This document shows, in pieces, positions 1-13,574 of a stretch of 64,000 nucleotides of DNA (position 1 is its first letter; the number at the start of each line of letters is the position of its first letter). Source of the stretch: Centropus unirufus (lineage: Eukaryota; Chordata; Aves; Cuculiformes; Centropidae); assembly GCA_013397695.1 (NCBI GenBank), contig VYZI01000085.1:428650-492649 (forward strand), written 5' to 3'. The position numbers and the translations under genes are program-made. Under the pieces are notes generated by a model. The model was not told where the DNA came from. It saw only the letters and a program-made list of their open reading frames with translations, and searched no databases.

Positions 1-1104
1 ATACCGCTTCCCTCTGCATAAAGAACTACACGTCTCCATTTTGGTCATAATTTCTGGTTTTGATCTACAGTAACACCCAACCTTGGGAAGCGACTTCAGA
101 AAGAGAGCAATAGATTGTATTGAAAGCTTGAAATACTTGGCTCATTCCACCCAATGGATGTGAAACTGTGCTGCTCCCACTCCTGGGATCAGTAGCGCAA
201 CCTTGGAGAACAAGATTTGAGAGCACGGTGCTTGCTGGAGTTGAGGCCTCGGGCCACAGTCTCAGCCGTGGAAATTCCTAATGGGCATCTGTACGTACAA
301 GGAAAAAAGCGCCCGCTTCTAATTCCTGTGTTCTTCTAGCAAGAAACTTGAACACCAAAAGGAAAACCAGTTTGCTTAGCTCTTTTAACCCAGCTTGCAC
401 TTCCTGAATCCATAGTTGGTACTGGCGGTACCGAAAGGATTAGGACATGTTCTGTTACGAGGCTTGCGATGACATCACAGCTCCCAAAGGGGCTGAGCAG
501 CTCTCGCACGTCAGCCAGGAGAAACGGCAAAACATCGACAGCCAAACTCCAATGAGGTCTCCAGCAGAGAGCTTTTCTTAACCATTTCTTTCATCTTCAG
601 CTGAAGAGCCCAGATTCATGGGGAGGCTCCACTCTGACCTGGGTCCTTATTCCAGCCCTCTTTTACTTCTTGGTGTGGCTGATCATCCAGCAGATTTCTC
701 TTGGTGCAGGACATGAGGAGCTCTGCTGGTGGAACTCGGGGGCTGCTGCTGTTGAAGGAGAGCTTCCACCCCTTGTGATGAAAGGGCGTGGAATGATTGT
801 AGCTTGAAGGAAAAACTGCAGTTGATTCACACTTTTCTGTTTAGGATAGAAGCATTAGATTTGCATTTCCTGTGAACTTTGTTTACTTTATTTGCCCTGT
901 TTTGTTCTCCTCAGCGAAGCCTATAGGCAGCTATTTGTCTTAGCATCAGGTCTTTCTTATTTCTCACGTAGGGCATTCTGTTGCCTACAGTGGGCATCAT
1001 TAAAAATTTGGCATTTGCCCTCATCAGTAATTACTTTGAAGAGGAAATAATTTGTTATTGGCTAGCAGGATATGGTGATTACAAGGCTGAGTGTGGGATG
1101 CGTG
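1..1104. other. Unique non-coding sequence
   Basis: No gene is recognised. Around 859-886 lies a small motif group: a perfect POU octamer ATTTGCAT (859-866), an ETS-like TTCCTG core immediately after it, and a forkhead-type TGTTTAC (880-886). Such grouping is common in enhancers but short motifs also occur by chance. The 69-codon frame on the minus strand at 336-545 has no recognisable domain. Confidence 0.5.
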
Positions 1105-1139
1105 CTATATATATATATATATTTATATATATATTTATA
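1105..1139. repeat. (TA)n microsatellite, interrupted
   Basis: An alternating T/A tract is broken twice by an extra T. This is a simple low-complexity repeat and likely polymorphic in length. Confidence 0.9.
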
Positions 1140-3635
1140 CACCTTTAATACTTTAATAACAGGACTTCTGAATCTCTCTTAAATCTCTGTTTCATGTGCT
1201 CTTCCATAGAAGTGAGTGCAAATGGAGATGGACAATTTCTTTTGGCCTTAATGGGCTTTTCCCTGGAAAACAGAACTCCATATGTTGTGGAGGCTTAGCA
1301 GACAGCGGATGCATTAACCAGTCGGTGAAGGTGTTGTGTCTGCAGAGTACGTGTCAAAAAATTTCTGAAATTCCCTAATAGGCAGAAAAGTCTCAGGTGG
1401 TGTGAGTGGAGATTTATCTTGATGATCATAAATACATTTCAGTAGAACTCAGTGAACAAGTGATTTTTGTGTCAGAAAGCCAAACAGTGGTATGGAAGTA
1501 AGGCGCAGCTTTTGGGAGGGAAGGGCCTTGGTCTTTCCTCATTGTCTCATGAAAGGATTTTTTCTTCAACGTACTTAGTAGAGGGAAGGAACTTCTTGGC
1601 TCTGGTGGAGAAGACCGGTGCATGTATACATTTCAAATCTTGGATGGTGTGTAGCGTATGGATTGCAAAGGGGCACAATAAGCTATGCAGATACGGACTT
1701 GCTAACTTGAATTGAATACCAAAAATTAGATTTTTAACTATGTAAGGCATAATCTGAATATTGGTAACAAAGATCCTTAGGGTGTGCAAGCATATTCTGA
1801 ACCGACAGGTACTGTGGTTTGTGTGCCATGCATCTTACCACGTTTCTGCCAGAGAGCAGAAGAGTTTACCCCTAAATTCTTCAGAGCTGTCCACGTTTCT
1901 TCAGAAGCCCAGAAAATGTTCGTTGGCTGCTCCTGCCCATCCAATACACTCATCTATTCATTAGGAGACTGCACCACCACTGAGATGATCTCATTCGTTA
2001 GCAGACTAGATCATCTGGTCCTTCCAAAGTTCTTGTTTCAAGGTGCTGTCTTCAAAGTCCAAACCGTTGAGAGTACCAGGCTGTGTCACGGCTGCTTGGG
2101 ACTTGGAAGTTCTTCTCTGGACCCCTTTGTTTTCTGACAAGCGATCTAGGTGGGCAGGAGAGGCTTGCTTGACCTGGGATGGGAAAATCCCGTTGGAATT
2201 GCAGAGATGACACGCAATAGTGTTATTATAATGTAACCGAGGAGGGGATTCCCTGAGGCTTCAAGGAGACTCCAAATGGGACGTGGCTGTTAAGCTGAGT
2301 TTTAAAGCTGGGGCAAACGTGGTAGAACAGAGCAGGAGAGGGCACGTGTGTGTGTTAAAGACAGATGGGAAGTGGTTTATAATTTTCAAAGAGCACAGCA
2401 GACTTTTTTTTGCAGTAGAATTTTCTTTTCTACCCTCAATGATGAAGCTCTAAAGTTGTGTAGCAATTAACTGAGGAGCACTGTCCAGTAAGAAGCTGAG
2501 AGAAACAAGGGTTTATTGAATAGCAAAAATGTGACTTTTCTGAGAAAAAAAACGGTTCCATGCTTTTTCTCCAAGTATAAGAACATGCAGCTTAAATAGA
2601 GTATTCAATTTTTAATGAATTGGGCTCTTAGTGCCCTATGATCTATGGATGAAGAGCTAAAAAATGATAAATGCGTGCACACAACTGATGGGATTATACA
2701 TGGCAGAGCTTCTGCAGAAGATATCCTTGTTTGGGTTTTTTTTCCCTTGTCTGCTTATATATAGTCCAATCAGGGACATAAGCGGGTAAATTATTTGAGT
2801 AGTTTTAATGATTTTCTCAGACATGTTCACCTTTTTAAATGAACTGTTTTTTAACCTAAAATTGGTATGCCTCTCTCTTCCTTGTAGAAGAGTGGAAGAT
2901 TTTAAAATGATCTAATACGGGACAATATTTAGCATTTGGTATTTTCAAGCCCAAGAAACATTATGTAATAATCTATAATCAAAACCACTAAAAACCTGTT
3001 AACTGCTAAAGTCTGTTTCATTCTAACAGTACAACTAAAACTCATTTATAAGTAAATGAAAGTCAAGAGGATTAAATTCAATTAAAAGTACTTTGAAGTA
3101 TGGGGGGAAAATGTTTCACGGTGATATAAATCAACATATTGTTATTGCCTTCTTTTCCTTATTCGTTAAGGGTCTCTAAAGCAAAATGTAGTCTAAATTA
3201 TACGTGGGGAACAAATAGAGAGAAAAGAATGCCATGCACCCACAAGCACAGCCCAACTCAAATGAAGGGTTTGGGTGTACTTGTGAATGAATGGTGTGCT
3301 TTTCTTTATGCTTTGCAAGCCAGAATTGGGGAAGGTTTCTCCCACTTGCAGCCTCCATACCTTTATTGAGTGCAGTATAAATAGAAAGCCAATTAAAGTA
3401 CATCTTTGTTATAAAAAAAGAGAGACAAACAAAAAAACCAACACCATTTTAGGGTGCATGCATTTTTTTACTGGAAGTGGGATCTCAGCAGAGAAATGAA
3501 CTTTAATAATCTATGGATTACAAGACATATCAAACCTTCAAAGCATTGCAGTGTTAGATGTGCTCTCAAAAGGGCTGAAATTACTTTAATAGTTAATAAT
3601 AAGTGATATGACTCATTTTTTCAAGTAAATCAAGA
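1140..3635. other. AT-rich non-coding sequence
   Basis: Unique AT-rich DNA with short homopolymer tracts. The 117-codon plus-strand frame at 1784-2137 and overlapping frames on both strands show no domain, signal peptide or family resemblance. I see no repeat family here. Confidence 0.5.
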
Positions 3636-3639
3636 TCAG

Positions 3640-4075
3640 TTGTCATTTGTTCATCTGGTCTCTGAACCTCTTAATTATGGCAATGAAATTTCTTGGTACC
3701 TATTGAGCACCTCTGGGGTGTCTAATACTGAAATGCACTCAGAGTTTTTCTGCTGTTATTTGATGTTTTGCTCTGAGACCATAAACCTAATGCGAAGCAG
3801 AGCGCCGTGTTTTCAGTATCCCTCTGCAGCCCAGCAAACATCAAGCACCACGAAGGAAACACACAGGTGCCCTCCGGCACAGTTCAGGGCTCATCTTCAC
3901 CGGCACTGGAGCTGCTTGTCTGCAGCACCCACGGAGCGCTTGGATCCCCACCGGTGTGCGTGTGGGAGGGCAATTCATAAACGCCCCATTGAGGAAGTGT
4001 TCATTGAAAGGGAGCTCAATCCCACCACTTTCCCGGGCACCCGACATCGGGCTTTAAAAGTCAGCGAGTGAAAAT
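3640..4075. other. Moderately CpG-enriched non-coding patch with a chance-like open frame
   Basis: The 3780-4060 part is richer in G+C and CpG than its surroundings. A 143-codon plus-strand frame (3640-4071) spans it, and a minus-strand frame (3841-4047) is open over the same bases. Nothing in either translation resembles a known protein, and being open on both strands is what a stop-poor GC-rich patch does by chance. Confidence 0.35.
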
Positions 4076-6779
4076 TTCCCAAACTCCTTGCCTAGCGAAG
4101 TTTACTCCCATGAGCAAGATCAGGCTCATAGAAAAATGATATTATTGTTTTTTTAAGAAAAGAACCTCACTGTCTGCTTTAAATCCTATATTGTTCCCAC
4201 AGGTTTCAGTTTCTCCGCATAATGAGACGGTGCCAGTTGGTAACAATGGTGTGGCTTTCTGTCTCAGTGGCTCTGGCACAATACTTTTAGATGAATTATC
4301 AAACTGATCAAAACAAACATTGTTCCTCCCGTTCCTGCGCTGCAGCCTCAGCAGTAGCAGAGCTCGCGGCCACAGATGGAGCCGAGTGTCCAGGGTTGCT
4401 GATGCTTGCTGGGCAAGTCTTGCTGCTGGCAGGAGTGCGTGGCTTGGGTGGTGAACCCCACCACAGCAGCACGGGACTGGGGACACCGGGCCAACAGCTC
4501 AGGGCGAGCAGGACACGTCAACAGGGCACCTGGACTCACCCTTGGTGCCTTGGAACGTGTGAGGATTGTACACGTAGTGTTGAAAGGGCTTGTGCAAACG
4601 CTTCAAGAAATCTATGGGTAGGGATTAATTTTTATAGATTTTCAAGTAGTAGAGAAGTTACCCTGGTATCTGCCCACCTCTCGTAGGAACCGCGCTGGAG
4701 AACACATCATTCAAACTGGCAAAACTGAAGAGCAACTTTGAACTATGAAATTATTTCCCATCGTCTCTTTTAAGTCCACAGAAGGTGCAGATAATTCAGG
4801 CTTAAATTGTAATATTTGCGCAAAAAGAATAGGACAGTTATTGGTTGGCTGCTATTTGCAGTTCCTAAGGTTGTTTTAGGGAGGTCAGAGAAGTCAGGTA
4901 GAAACAGATTGTTTCTAATCTTCTTCTTTGGCAGCTACAACATTTCAGTAAGATTTTGTTTTGTTTTAAGGTAATGCTCTATATTTCATTCTTTAACTCC
5001 AGCAGAGTTTTGCACCTTGCCATGTCCGACACTTCCTAGATGTGCCCATTTCATAGCACCTCCCAGCTGGGAGCCCTTTCGTGAGCACATGTGGATACAG
5101 CTGTGGGGCCGTACAGGCAGCGTGCATGGGATCTCCTGCCTCACACGGGCTGCTTTGGGCGCCTGTGCAATATCAACAGAAAAACAGGGACCCCTGGTAA
5201 ACACCAGTTGTAAAGAAATTACAGTTAGCTGAAGAACATTCTTCCTTGCCATAGTCATCCACAGTCACCGCTTTTCTACCCCCGCTGAACTCAGCAGGAA
5301 TTTCACCACCAAGTCGGATGGGATTGTGCTGCCGGGGCTGGTGGCCCACTTGGTAGGACTGTAATGGTTAGGGTTGTGTTCCAGTAGATCTGTGAATTTT
5401 CCAAGATAACGTGAACTTCTGCAATTTTGCTGTCGTGTTCTTCTTGGAAGTACTAATTCAGGCTTGCTGCACCTTGGAAATAATTTGAATATTTATAAAT
5501 GTAAGTATTTATTTCTACAGTAAAATTAAAGCACTATTGTCTTGCAACTAACCCTACTTGTTCCAACACTCCAAACCCAAAACCTCGAGCATGATAACCT
5601 TTATTTATAGATAGCAATAAGCATATTTAACAATTTTATTATTCATGACCCTTGTGCTAAATATCATAATCAGAATAGAGATGTGTTAGATAATTTATAT
5701 ATGGAAGTCGCTGGAATAATTCTTGTAAAATAAAAATAGCATTGTATTCAGAGGGAAAAAATGTCCATATTTAATAAGTGTGTCTTAGTACAAACAAAGA
5801 GACCACACAGTGTTTTTTTGAAAACTCTACATTAATAACAAGCTTCATGAATAGAAACAAAGCTCTAAAAATATTATTTTTAGTGTTAACTTTTATTTTC
5901 TGCTGCATGCCTATATTCTTCCTTATATAGTCCTTTAGGTTTCACTACAAGCAGAAAACGGGCTGCTGTCTGCTCTGTGTGAACATGGAATCAGCAAAAG
6001 TGCCATTTGTTGAACCAGTTGCTCCCAAGTTTAACCCAATTCCTCTGTTAGTGTCGCCTCTACCGGTGTCTGTACTACAGATGCAGATTATCAGATAAAC
6101 ATCATATTCAGCCTTTGCTCGTTAATTGACTGAACAAGATTCGGTCACACTTTATGTACCATTCTGTAATGGATTTTCATGTTTGTGAACCCTAACTGGC
6201 TGTGGAAATGGAAAGCAAATGTCGCATAATCACAAATAACTTTGGGTGGGGGGATTTTAGTTGTTTTTTTTCTTTTTTAAATGAAAAGAAAAAAAAAAAA
6301 CAACTTTTCCCTTCCCAATTTGTGATGGGTTACAGAGAGGTGACAAAGGGTCCTTTTGTGGTCATATCAGTTGTTGTGTTACAGTTTAGGCAATTTTGAA
6401 AATGATTGCTAAATATAACATTTTTCAGTTAGATGTTGCATGAATAATTGATACAGGAAAGTGATGGTGAAAGGCACAGGTATAATAATTGAAACTTTTT
6501 TGTCAAAGGTTTTTGAGAATATGTGCCACTTACCGAGTATCTGACTATCTCCATATTAGGCTGGGTTTCTTTTTACTTGTGTATCTGAAGCAGAAGCTCT
6601 CATTAAGCATATTGTAAAAAGATCCTTTTATGAAAATGCTATCAAGTATTTATAACTACAGCACTGAAGATCAGAGGAGAATATCGTTTAAAATCTGTGC
6701 AACATAAAACTGGTCAGAAATATCAACATCAATCAGTGTCAGAATTATAACTGACTTGAATTTGTTTTCTTTTAAAATC
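4076..6779. other. Non-coding sequence, GC-rich patch then AT-rich
   Basis: About 4330-4560 is GC-rich and open in several frames on both strands, with no recognisable product. From about 5540 onward the sequence is strongly AT-rich with many TTTATT and TAATAA stretches. No transposon, RNA gene or coding exon is recognised. Confidence 0.5.
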
Positions 6780-6948
6780 TTTTTTTTTTTTTTGAGTGGG
6801 TTATAACAAGCGCATGCTCATTTTGACTATCTTATTTTCTGGCCCCACACTGCAATAAATCAGAAATATTCTGGTGATAAAAAGAAAATGTTGAGGCTAC
6901 CAAAGGAACAGAGAAAATTCCTTAGAAAAAAAAATCACACCCCCCCCC
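6780..6948. repeat. Homopolymer tracts: T14 and C9
   Basis: A run of 14 T lies at 6780-6793 and a run of 9 C at 6940-6948. They are simple low-complexity tracts with no further structure. Confidence 0.8.
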
Positions 6949-9900
6949 AAATATATGCAAAATAAGAACCATTTTCTTAGTTGAACAGTCTTGATATGGA
7001 TATGGAAATAGAGGAATTGTCCATGGGTTTAAAGGTTTGAATTATTAGTCCTAATGCTGTTGCTTTTTTAGGGGAGAAAATAAATTCACTCCAGACTGAG
7101 GGTTGTTTGGTGCTTCCAAGGTAGAGTGTGAGCATGAACCACCCACCCAGACCCATTCTTCCCCTACTGTAAATGGAGGGATTCTCTCAGATCTCTAGAA
7201 GCCCAAAAAGGGATAATGTATATATTCTGCCATTGGCATGCTTCCAAGAGAAAGTTGTAACAAGCCTAACAAGAAAAAAAAAAAAAAGAAAAGAAAGAGC
7301 CAGAACAAAGGGTGAATGGCATATGGTGGTTATTCTACAATATGGTCCTTGTCCCTTTTAATACATCTCTGGAGGACATAAGTGAAGCACTGCGATGTTG
7401 TTTTCCTAAGAGATGACATGTCTGCATTATACCCTTGGATGAATGACACTTGATTAATAATATTTATGATTATTTTTATTTATGTGCGAGCACTGGTGCT
7501 GCTGCGGTTCAGGCTAGGTCCCTGCACAAGGACTTTGTGTTCACTCCAGTTGAGTGGTGCGTGCTAACTCTTCTAGGGTGACTGGTCATCTCGTAGACTC
7601 TGGTCACAAAAATTGTCCCTGGAAGGGGAAATTCAGCCTGGGGATCAGTAGTCTTGCTACTTGGGTGGCCACGCTGAGATTGTTTTGCCTCACTGACCCG
7701 TAATGATTTTCCTTCAGAAGGACAGGGAAGAGCCTCCGCAGACTTTCAGCCTGTGACCCTGGCTCCTGCCTGGCCCGGGTCCTCACCCCGGTCAGGTGGA
7801 CCCTCTGTAACCCTGTCTTTTCTTCTCTTCAGCATGAATGTCACTGACTCAGTGCTGGTGATTGCCATCAACAATTGGACACCACTGCTCATCACAGTGA
7901 TTTTTGTAAAATCCAAAAAAAACATCCAGGTCCACCAAAGCAAGGGTGGAGGAAGATAGCTAGGATGACTGCAGAGCTTCATTCCCCTCCTGTCCTTTTA
8001 TTTCTAGGATAATTTTTATCCGTTTTGGTGGGATGTGCATCCCATGGCCAAGAGCTGGACCAGCAGCCATACAGGTGTGCTCCTGTTCAAGCAGCCTCAG
8101 GTCCCAGTGCTGCGCAAGTGCCTCATGCTCATCATCTCCCTCCCTCTAGGGGTCTGTGGATGAGAACACAAGTCCTTAAATGTGGATTTATTGCCTCAGA
8201 ATCCTCAGATGAGTCGGTACTTGGAAATAACACTCCTATCTAACTGTTGGGAGCTACTCAGACACTAAAAGTACCTGAATCCCCACAAATGAAGGAATAT
8301 TGGGCCAGGATCTTCAAATATTCTTGTGGTAGGATGCCAGGTCCTATATTGTATCCAATCCTTCTGACTCCAGTAAAAAAAAATTGTATGGAGGGTACAA
8401 CAAAGTAAGTACTTTGACGGTGTCTTAGTTAGAACAAGAGCTCAGGAAATGAGTGCGATAATGAGCAATTGGCTAAAAACTCCGACATATTGTACCAGGG
8501 CCTGAGAAATAATGTAAAAGCAAACCCCTTTGTTCATGTAATCGCCAGCTGCAGACTCTGACGAGTGCTTATTAATTGCCTGCATGACACCGGGTTCCTT
8601 TGACCAGAAGACGAGCCTACGATTCCTCAGCCATTCCTGCTCAGCTCACCTCTGTGGGAGAGGGAGGAAGGTTTGGAAGTTCTTGCACTGCTCTGATACT
8701 GGCCAGAGCTTTGTATACCGCAGTCCTTGCAAAATCCCCGCTTTCCTACTGAAACACTGGTAGACAAGTTCTTTCTTTTTTAGATATCCCTAGTGTTGCT
8801 GCATAGTGATGCTGTTGAAAATTTCCAAAAGACAGCCCAGATCTTTGTTTTACTGTTTTCGTAATAGAAATTATGTGGCTTTTGAAGCTCTTCCACTGAG
8901 ACTCGGCTTGAGAAACCACAAAGCTAGGGATTTGAGTGTGTATTTAGAGTATGTTGACTTTATTTTTCCTAAATCTAGCTAAATAACTAAAAATATCATA
9001 ATTAATGCAGGAGCCTACGACTGTCTTTTCCTTCTTCTCTTCCAAAGGAGCTCCAAATTCACAGGATTCACTCTGAGATACGGATAAAGACCAGGGAATT
9101 TTGAAATTCTCGTTAGGTTCACAAAAAGTTGGCTACATCATGTAAATCATGGCAAACTGCAGCACCTTTGAATTATGGTTGTTCATTGAAAAAAAAAAAG
9201 GGAAAGACAAAGGATGATAAAAAGAATTCTGGGTCAGGCTCCAAGTATGTAGTTTCCCTCATAATTTTTTCCATTTGAACATAAAACTCTTTCTCTACAT
9301 TAACTTATTAGGATCTTTCCTTGGGACTGCACCTCAAATGAGTCAGATGTTCTGCTTCAGATTAAGTTAACTAATTATATTACCTTTTTATCTTTGCCTT
9401 CAGGTAACTTCTCATACTTCTAGCTCATGTAGAAGGTGGTAAAACCTTTTATAGTAGTATAATTTATTTGGAGCCAGCTACTAAAGGGCATAGCAGCACC
9501 TGAAAGGGAGCTAAAGCCAAAATGTTATTAAAAATTAAAATCTCACAGGGAACTGTTTTCCCTCTTGATGAGCATGCTTGAGAATCCAGGTGGGAGGAAT
9601 GGACCTGGGCCTGTGTAGTAGCCACTACTACATCATTTTTGGCTGAAAAGGTAAAAACTCGGGTTATTCTTCATACATTTTTCTTTTACATTGATTTATC
9701 ACTTTTTTTTTGTAACTCTCTGCGTGATGGCTCATGGCTGCACAGCCACTGAGGATTCTTATAGGTGATTTGCCCTTTCCAGAAGGAGATGCTTTGCCTG
9801 TCCTCAGGCAGCTAGAGCAGCCTGGATGCGTTGTCTCTTCTTTCCTCTTGATGTGGAGGTAAAAGAGGGACAGAGTGGTCAGTGCACCCAACTTTAGCTG

Positions 9901-11930
9901 CTCTTTAGAAATGGGCAGTGGGTCCCCAGGGCAGCATTTCTTTGGTTTCCCAGTGGTGAAGCCAGGGCTCCAGTGCTTTCCTTTGGATGCTCAGACCCCC
10001 AGCACCGAGTCACTGCCTTTGCCACTGGGGCTGGTGGAGGCGGTGCCTGGGAACTCAGCCCTGGTCCTTGGACTCCTCCTCATGCTCTCTTTTTTTTTGC
10101 TCCTGATTCATTTGCATGAAGGTCAGGATTTTGAGTTGGAACCCCGCTGACTTTTAAACTTTTGAACTGGCTGGAGATAGTTCTTAAAACAGTTGTGACC
10201 CCCATGTAGGAAGGAGATCCTACTTCAACAATGAGATATTTTTCAGTTATTTTTCATATTTGGTGACTTTCTGTGTGCATTCCTCTGTGATTACAGCAGG
10301 TCCATGGTCTGCACCTCCTGAATTGTATGGCGAAGGATGTGTAGGATTTTCCAGCGTAAGTCTCTCTCATTCTGCATCTTTAAATGGAAAACCTAGAGGC
10401 CACTCAGTCATTATCTTCAGAGTATTTATTCTGTTCCCTCTGAAAAAAGCCCCCAGTATTTGGTATCGAGGCAGTTTTAAAATTAATACTAAAGATTGAT
10501 CTATAGGTGTGCTACAAACCCAGGCCATCAAACGTTATCAAAGACATCCATGACCTATGAAAGTGAGGTTCTGACCTTTGCTCACAACCTTTGGTGTCTG
10601 TGCCTTCAAAGACAAACAAACACTAAGAGCTGAGGCTGGGATGGTGATGAAGTGCCTTAACTCACAGAATCAGGTCAGATGGTAGCTGCCTGCGTCTTTC
10701 ATTATAAAGAGCTTTTTTTTTTCCCCTTTAACGTCTATCCTGTGCTTAAAATACCACTGGGATTAAAAATTAGAAGTTGCTGTCCCATAATAGACCGAAT
10801 TGGCCTCTATATTTCAGCAGTGCTGCTAGGATGGGGTTGCAAATGACATTGTTAGACCTCAGTGCAATTTGGACGTCCACAATTTGCGTTAGCATGCTGC
10901 TCTACCTGACCCCCAATGATTTACCCTAAACTACACTGTTTTTAAGAAGTGTCCCACTGCTGCCATCCTTCTTCTCTAAGTTTCTCCTACTGCATGTACA
11001 GAGGACATGTACACAAATTCTAATGTAGGGCTTGACTCTGATTCTGGCTTCTGGTGAGGACCAGAGTATTTGCTTTCTCAAACTCAGTCCCATGATGAAT
11101 GCTCTTGGAGCAAAGGTGTTGGAGGATCATCAGGACTTCATGGTTCATAAGGGCCAACCTCCTTGGTCTGGCAGCACATTGTTATTGCCAACAAAATCCC
11201 GATTCTCTGAGAGCATCACAGTAGCTTTTGCCAACAGGAGGGCTCCAGCAGTGGAGGTTCCCTCCAGGAGTTGTCAGGTCCATCTCTAGATGAGAAGAGA
11301 GTTTTCTTTCCCTGAGCCCTCACCAAAATAAGCCCTATGGAGGCCCAGAGAGGTCCTCAGAGGCACCCTTGGTCAATGCCATTTCCTCCGCTCCTCCCCA
11401 TGCTTCAAGCTCCTACAAAGTGGGAGGGTTTCCAAACAGTTAATTCCCTCCCTCTCTCCACGCATTTCATAATGCTATTGTCATTCTAGAAGGCAAAAAC
11501 TCAGAAGTAGAAGTTTCCTTTTTTTCATAGCATCTTTATTCAATTCCTTTTGTGGTCCATTTTAACTCAATCCTTCCTGGCCAGCCATTGCCCTCCCACC
11601 AGCGTCCCCTCCTTCCCTTGCTCCTTCACTTGTCCTGGAGACTTTTAATTCATCAGCAAACTCTTTCTTCTCTTGCAGTCTCCAGGTTTTCTCTAGCAAG
11701 CATTGGAAGGGCTGGTGGGCTGGAGGAGAAGCCTCCAGTCGGCAGCTCTGGAGTCAGCGTGGCTGCATCCCCTTCCCTAGGTCTGAGGGGTTTTCTGATG
11801 AAAACCGCATTTGGGGTACAAAGGTGCCTGTGATGCGCTTGGAAAGGACTCCAGGTAGCTCCAAAGGCAGCAAGTTAAGATACTTTTCCTGGTAATCCCT
11901 CTTAAAGATAGAAAACCCACAAACCTTTGC
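6949..11930. other. Unique non-coding sequence
   Basis: No gene, RNA gene or repeat family is recognised. A perfect POU octamer ATTTGCAT sits at 10110-10117. Frames of 60-93 codons (for example 7753-7959, 9875-10150, 11552-11833 on plus) have no domains and overlap frames on the other strand. An A-rich tract lies near 7270-7300. Confidence 0.5.
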
Positions 11931-11934
11931 CTCG

Positions 11935-12560
11935 CTCCAAAATGCCGTTTCACTAACTCCAAGCGTCAAAAGGATTTTATTCTTAGCCTTCTGTTTCGAT
12001 CAGTTAATTCCCACCAGGGCTGAGGTAAAAATTGTCTGTGGGACACGCTGTTCTTTCTTCTTATACACCTAATGTTGCTGTGTGCTATTTTGGGCTACCA
12101 TTTAAATAAAAGCCAATTTGACTAAAGAGCAAATATATTCTGCCGAATGACGGCAAAAGGGCAGAGCTTGGGAAAAAGAAACAAGAAAATGCAAGGCATT
12201 CATTTTTCCTTTGTACTTTTTAATAAAAGAAATTCTCTTGCAGCTTCAAGTGACACATTAAAAGATGTATGTATCGTGGCTTTTAAAAACACAATTAGAT
12301 AACACCTTGTCAAATACTTATATTCTTTGTTGACAGCCCTGAGTACAATCACAATAACAGCACAGCTATTTCAGCGTGTTTCTTATTCAGTTGCCATTGG
12401 CAGAGTCAGCCATTTTATAAAAATGTTACTGTTTATCACTTTAATCATCAATCTACATCTAGTCAAAACAATAAGTCAGAAGGAGTAGTAAATTATACTT
12501 GTGAAGCCCTGATGAGTTTGAACTGTTTTGCTGAAATTAACGGCAATAATTATCTATTTT
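11935..12560. promoter_or_regulatory. Candidate conserved non-coding element (enhancer-like)
   Basis: This AT-rich stretch lacks simple repeats and transposon remnants and is dense in homeodomain-type TAAT cores. It includes a fused SOX-like and MEIS-like string CTTTGTTGACAG at 12325-12336. The texture resembles vertebrate conserved enhancers, but conservation cannot be shown from one sequence. It may be ordinary unique DNA. Confidence 0.3.
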
Positions 12561-12699
12561 TCTAAAGCTGTTAGGAAGTTCTGGGGCAAAAAAAAAAAAA
12601 TTGGATTAATGAGGACTTGGCTTTTTCTTGTTTTATAAAAAACTTTTTAGTAGGCTGAGAAAAATTCAACAGAGAGTCTTATTTTTCTAAAGGTTAAGG

Positions 12700-13425
12700 A
12701 AAAATAAGATGGGGCTTTCTGTTCCTACCCCCAAACCAACCCCCCCTGGAATAAAGATGTCCAGAGGGAGTTGCCAGGTGTCCTGGCCTGGGCCGGTCTG
12801 GAGGCGCCGCTGGCAGCAGCTCTGGGCCCCCTGGAGCAGGAGGCGCCGGGGTGGATGGACTCTTCATCTGCTTCAGGGATGCGCTCGCTTTGCTTGTAAT
12901 AGCGATGTTAATTAACAGAACTGGTAAATGCTGAGCTCTTCTGTGGATGTGGGAACATCTTTCGTGTGTAGATGTGAAGCACATCCCCAAAAACAACACA
13001 AGCTGTCATGGCTCTCATTTCAGAGGTGGGAGAAGGCAGGCCCACCCTCCCCTCCGTGCTGGCCACGGGCCGGGGGTGGCAGGGGCTGGAAACCCAGTGG
13101 AGGTTTGGCCCTTCGGGGCCATGGCGGGACCAGCCCTGTGGGTTCCATTTTTCTATGCCTTGTGCTCGCAGTTCAACCCCGAGCCCCGCGGGGCACCCAC
13201 CCCGTTTCATGGTGAGGCTGTTAGGTGCCCCGCCAGCCCGCAGCGGGTTCCGACTGTAGATCCCATGCCTGGTTGGGCCACCACGACCTCCAGTTTCTCC
13301 CCATTGGGGCCCAGGGATCCCTCTGGAGCAGAAGGTGCCCTGCTCCGGGGAGCCGCGACAGCAACCAAAGCATTGAGCATCACCTCCCGTCATCAGGGCC
13401 TTTGCTTCCCCCCACCTCATTCTAC
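12700..13425. other. GC-rich patch with overlapping open frames on both strands
   Basis: A GC-rich island within AT-rich DNA. The longest frames are 219 codons on plus (12947-13606) and 170 codons on minus (12908-13420), overlapping each other and three more frames. The translations are rich in P, G, R, A and S, as expected from GC-rich non-coding DNA, and show no domain. I do not call a gene. Confidence 0.45.
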
Positions 13426-13560
13426 TCTTTTATTTCTTGCCTTTCATCAGTTGGAAATATTTTATTTGTCTCTTTTTGGAAGGACGCAATTATCTCTTTT
13501 TTTAGCTGGATCCCGACTTCTTAGCAGTAGTGTTGTGAATGCCATGAATGCATTTTGTGT

Positions 13561-13574
13561 CGCGCGCGTGTGTG
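13561..13574. repeat. Alternating purine-pyrimidine tract (Z-DNA-prone)
   Basis: CGCGCGCGTGTGTG is a perfect 14-base alternation of pyrimidine and purine, the kind of tract that can adopt left-handed Z-DNA under supercoiling. It may simply be a decaying dinucleotide repeat. Confidence 0.6.

Noticed and set aside
3640..4071. 143-codon plus-strand frame
   Set aside because: No domain, and the opposite strand is also open over part of it. Moderately GC-rich DNA explains the lack of stops.
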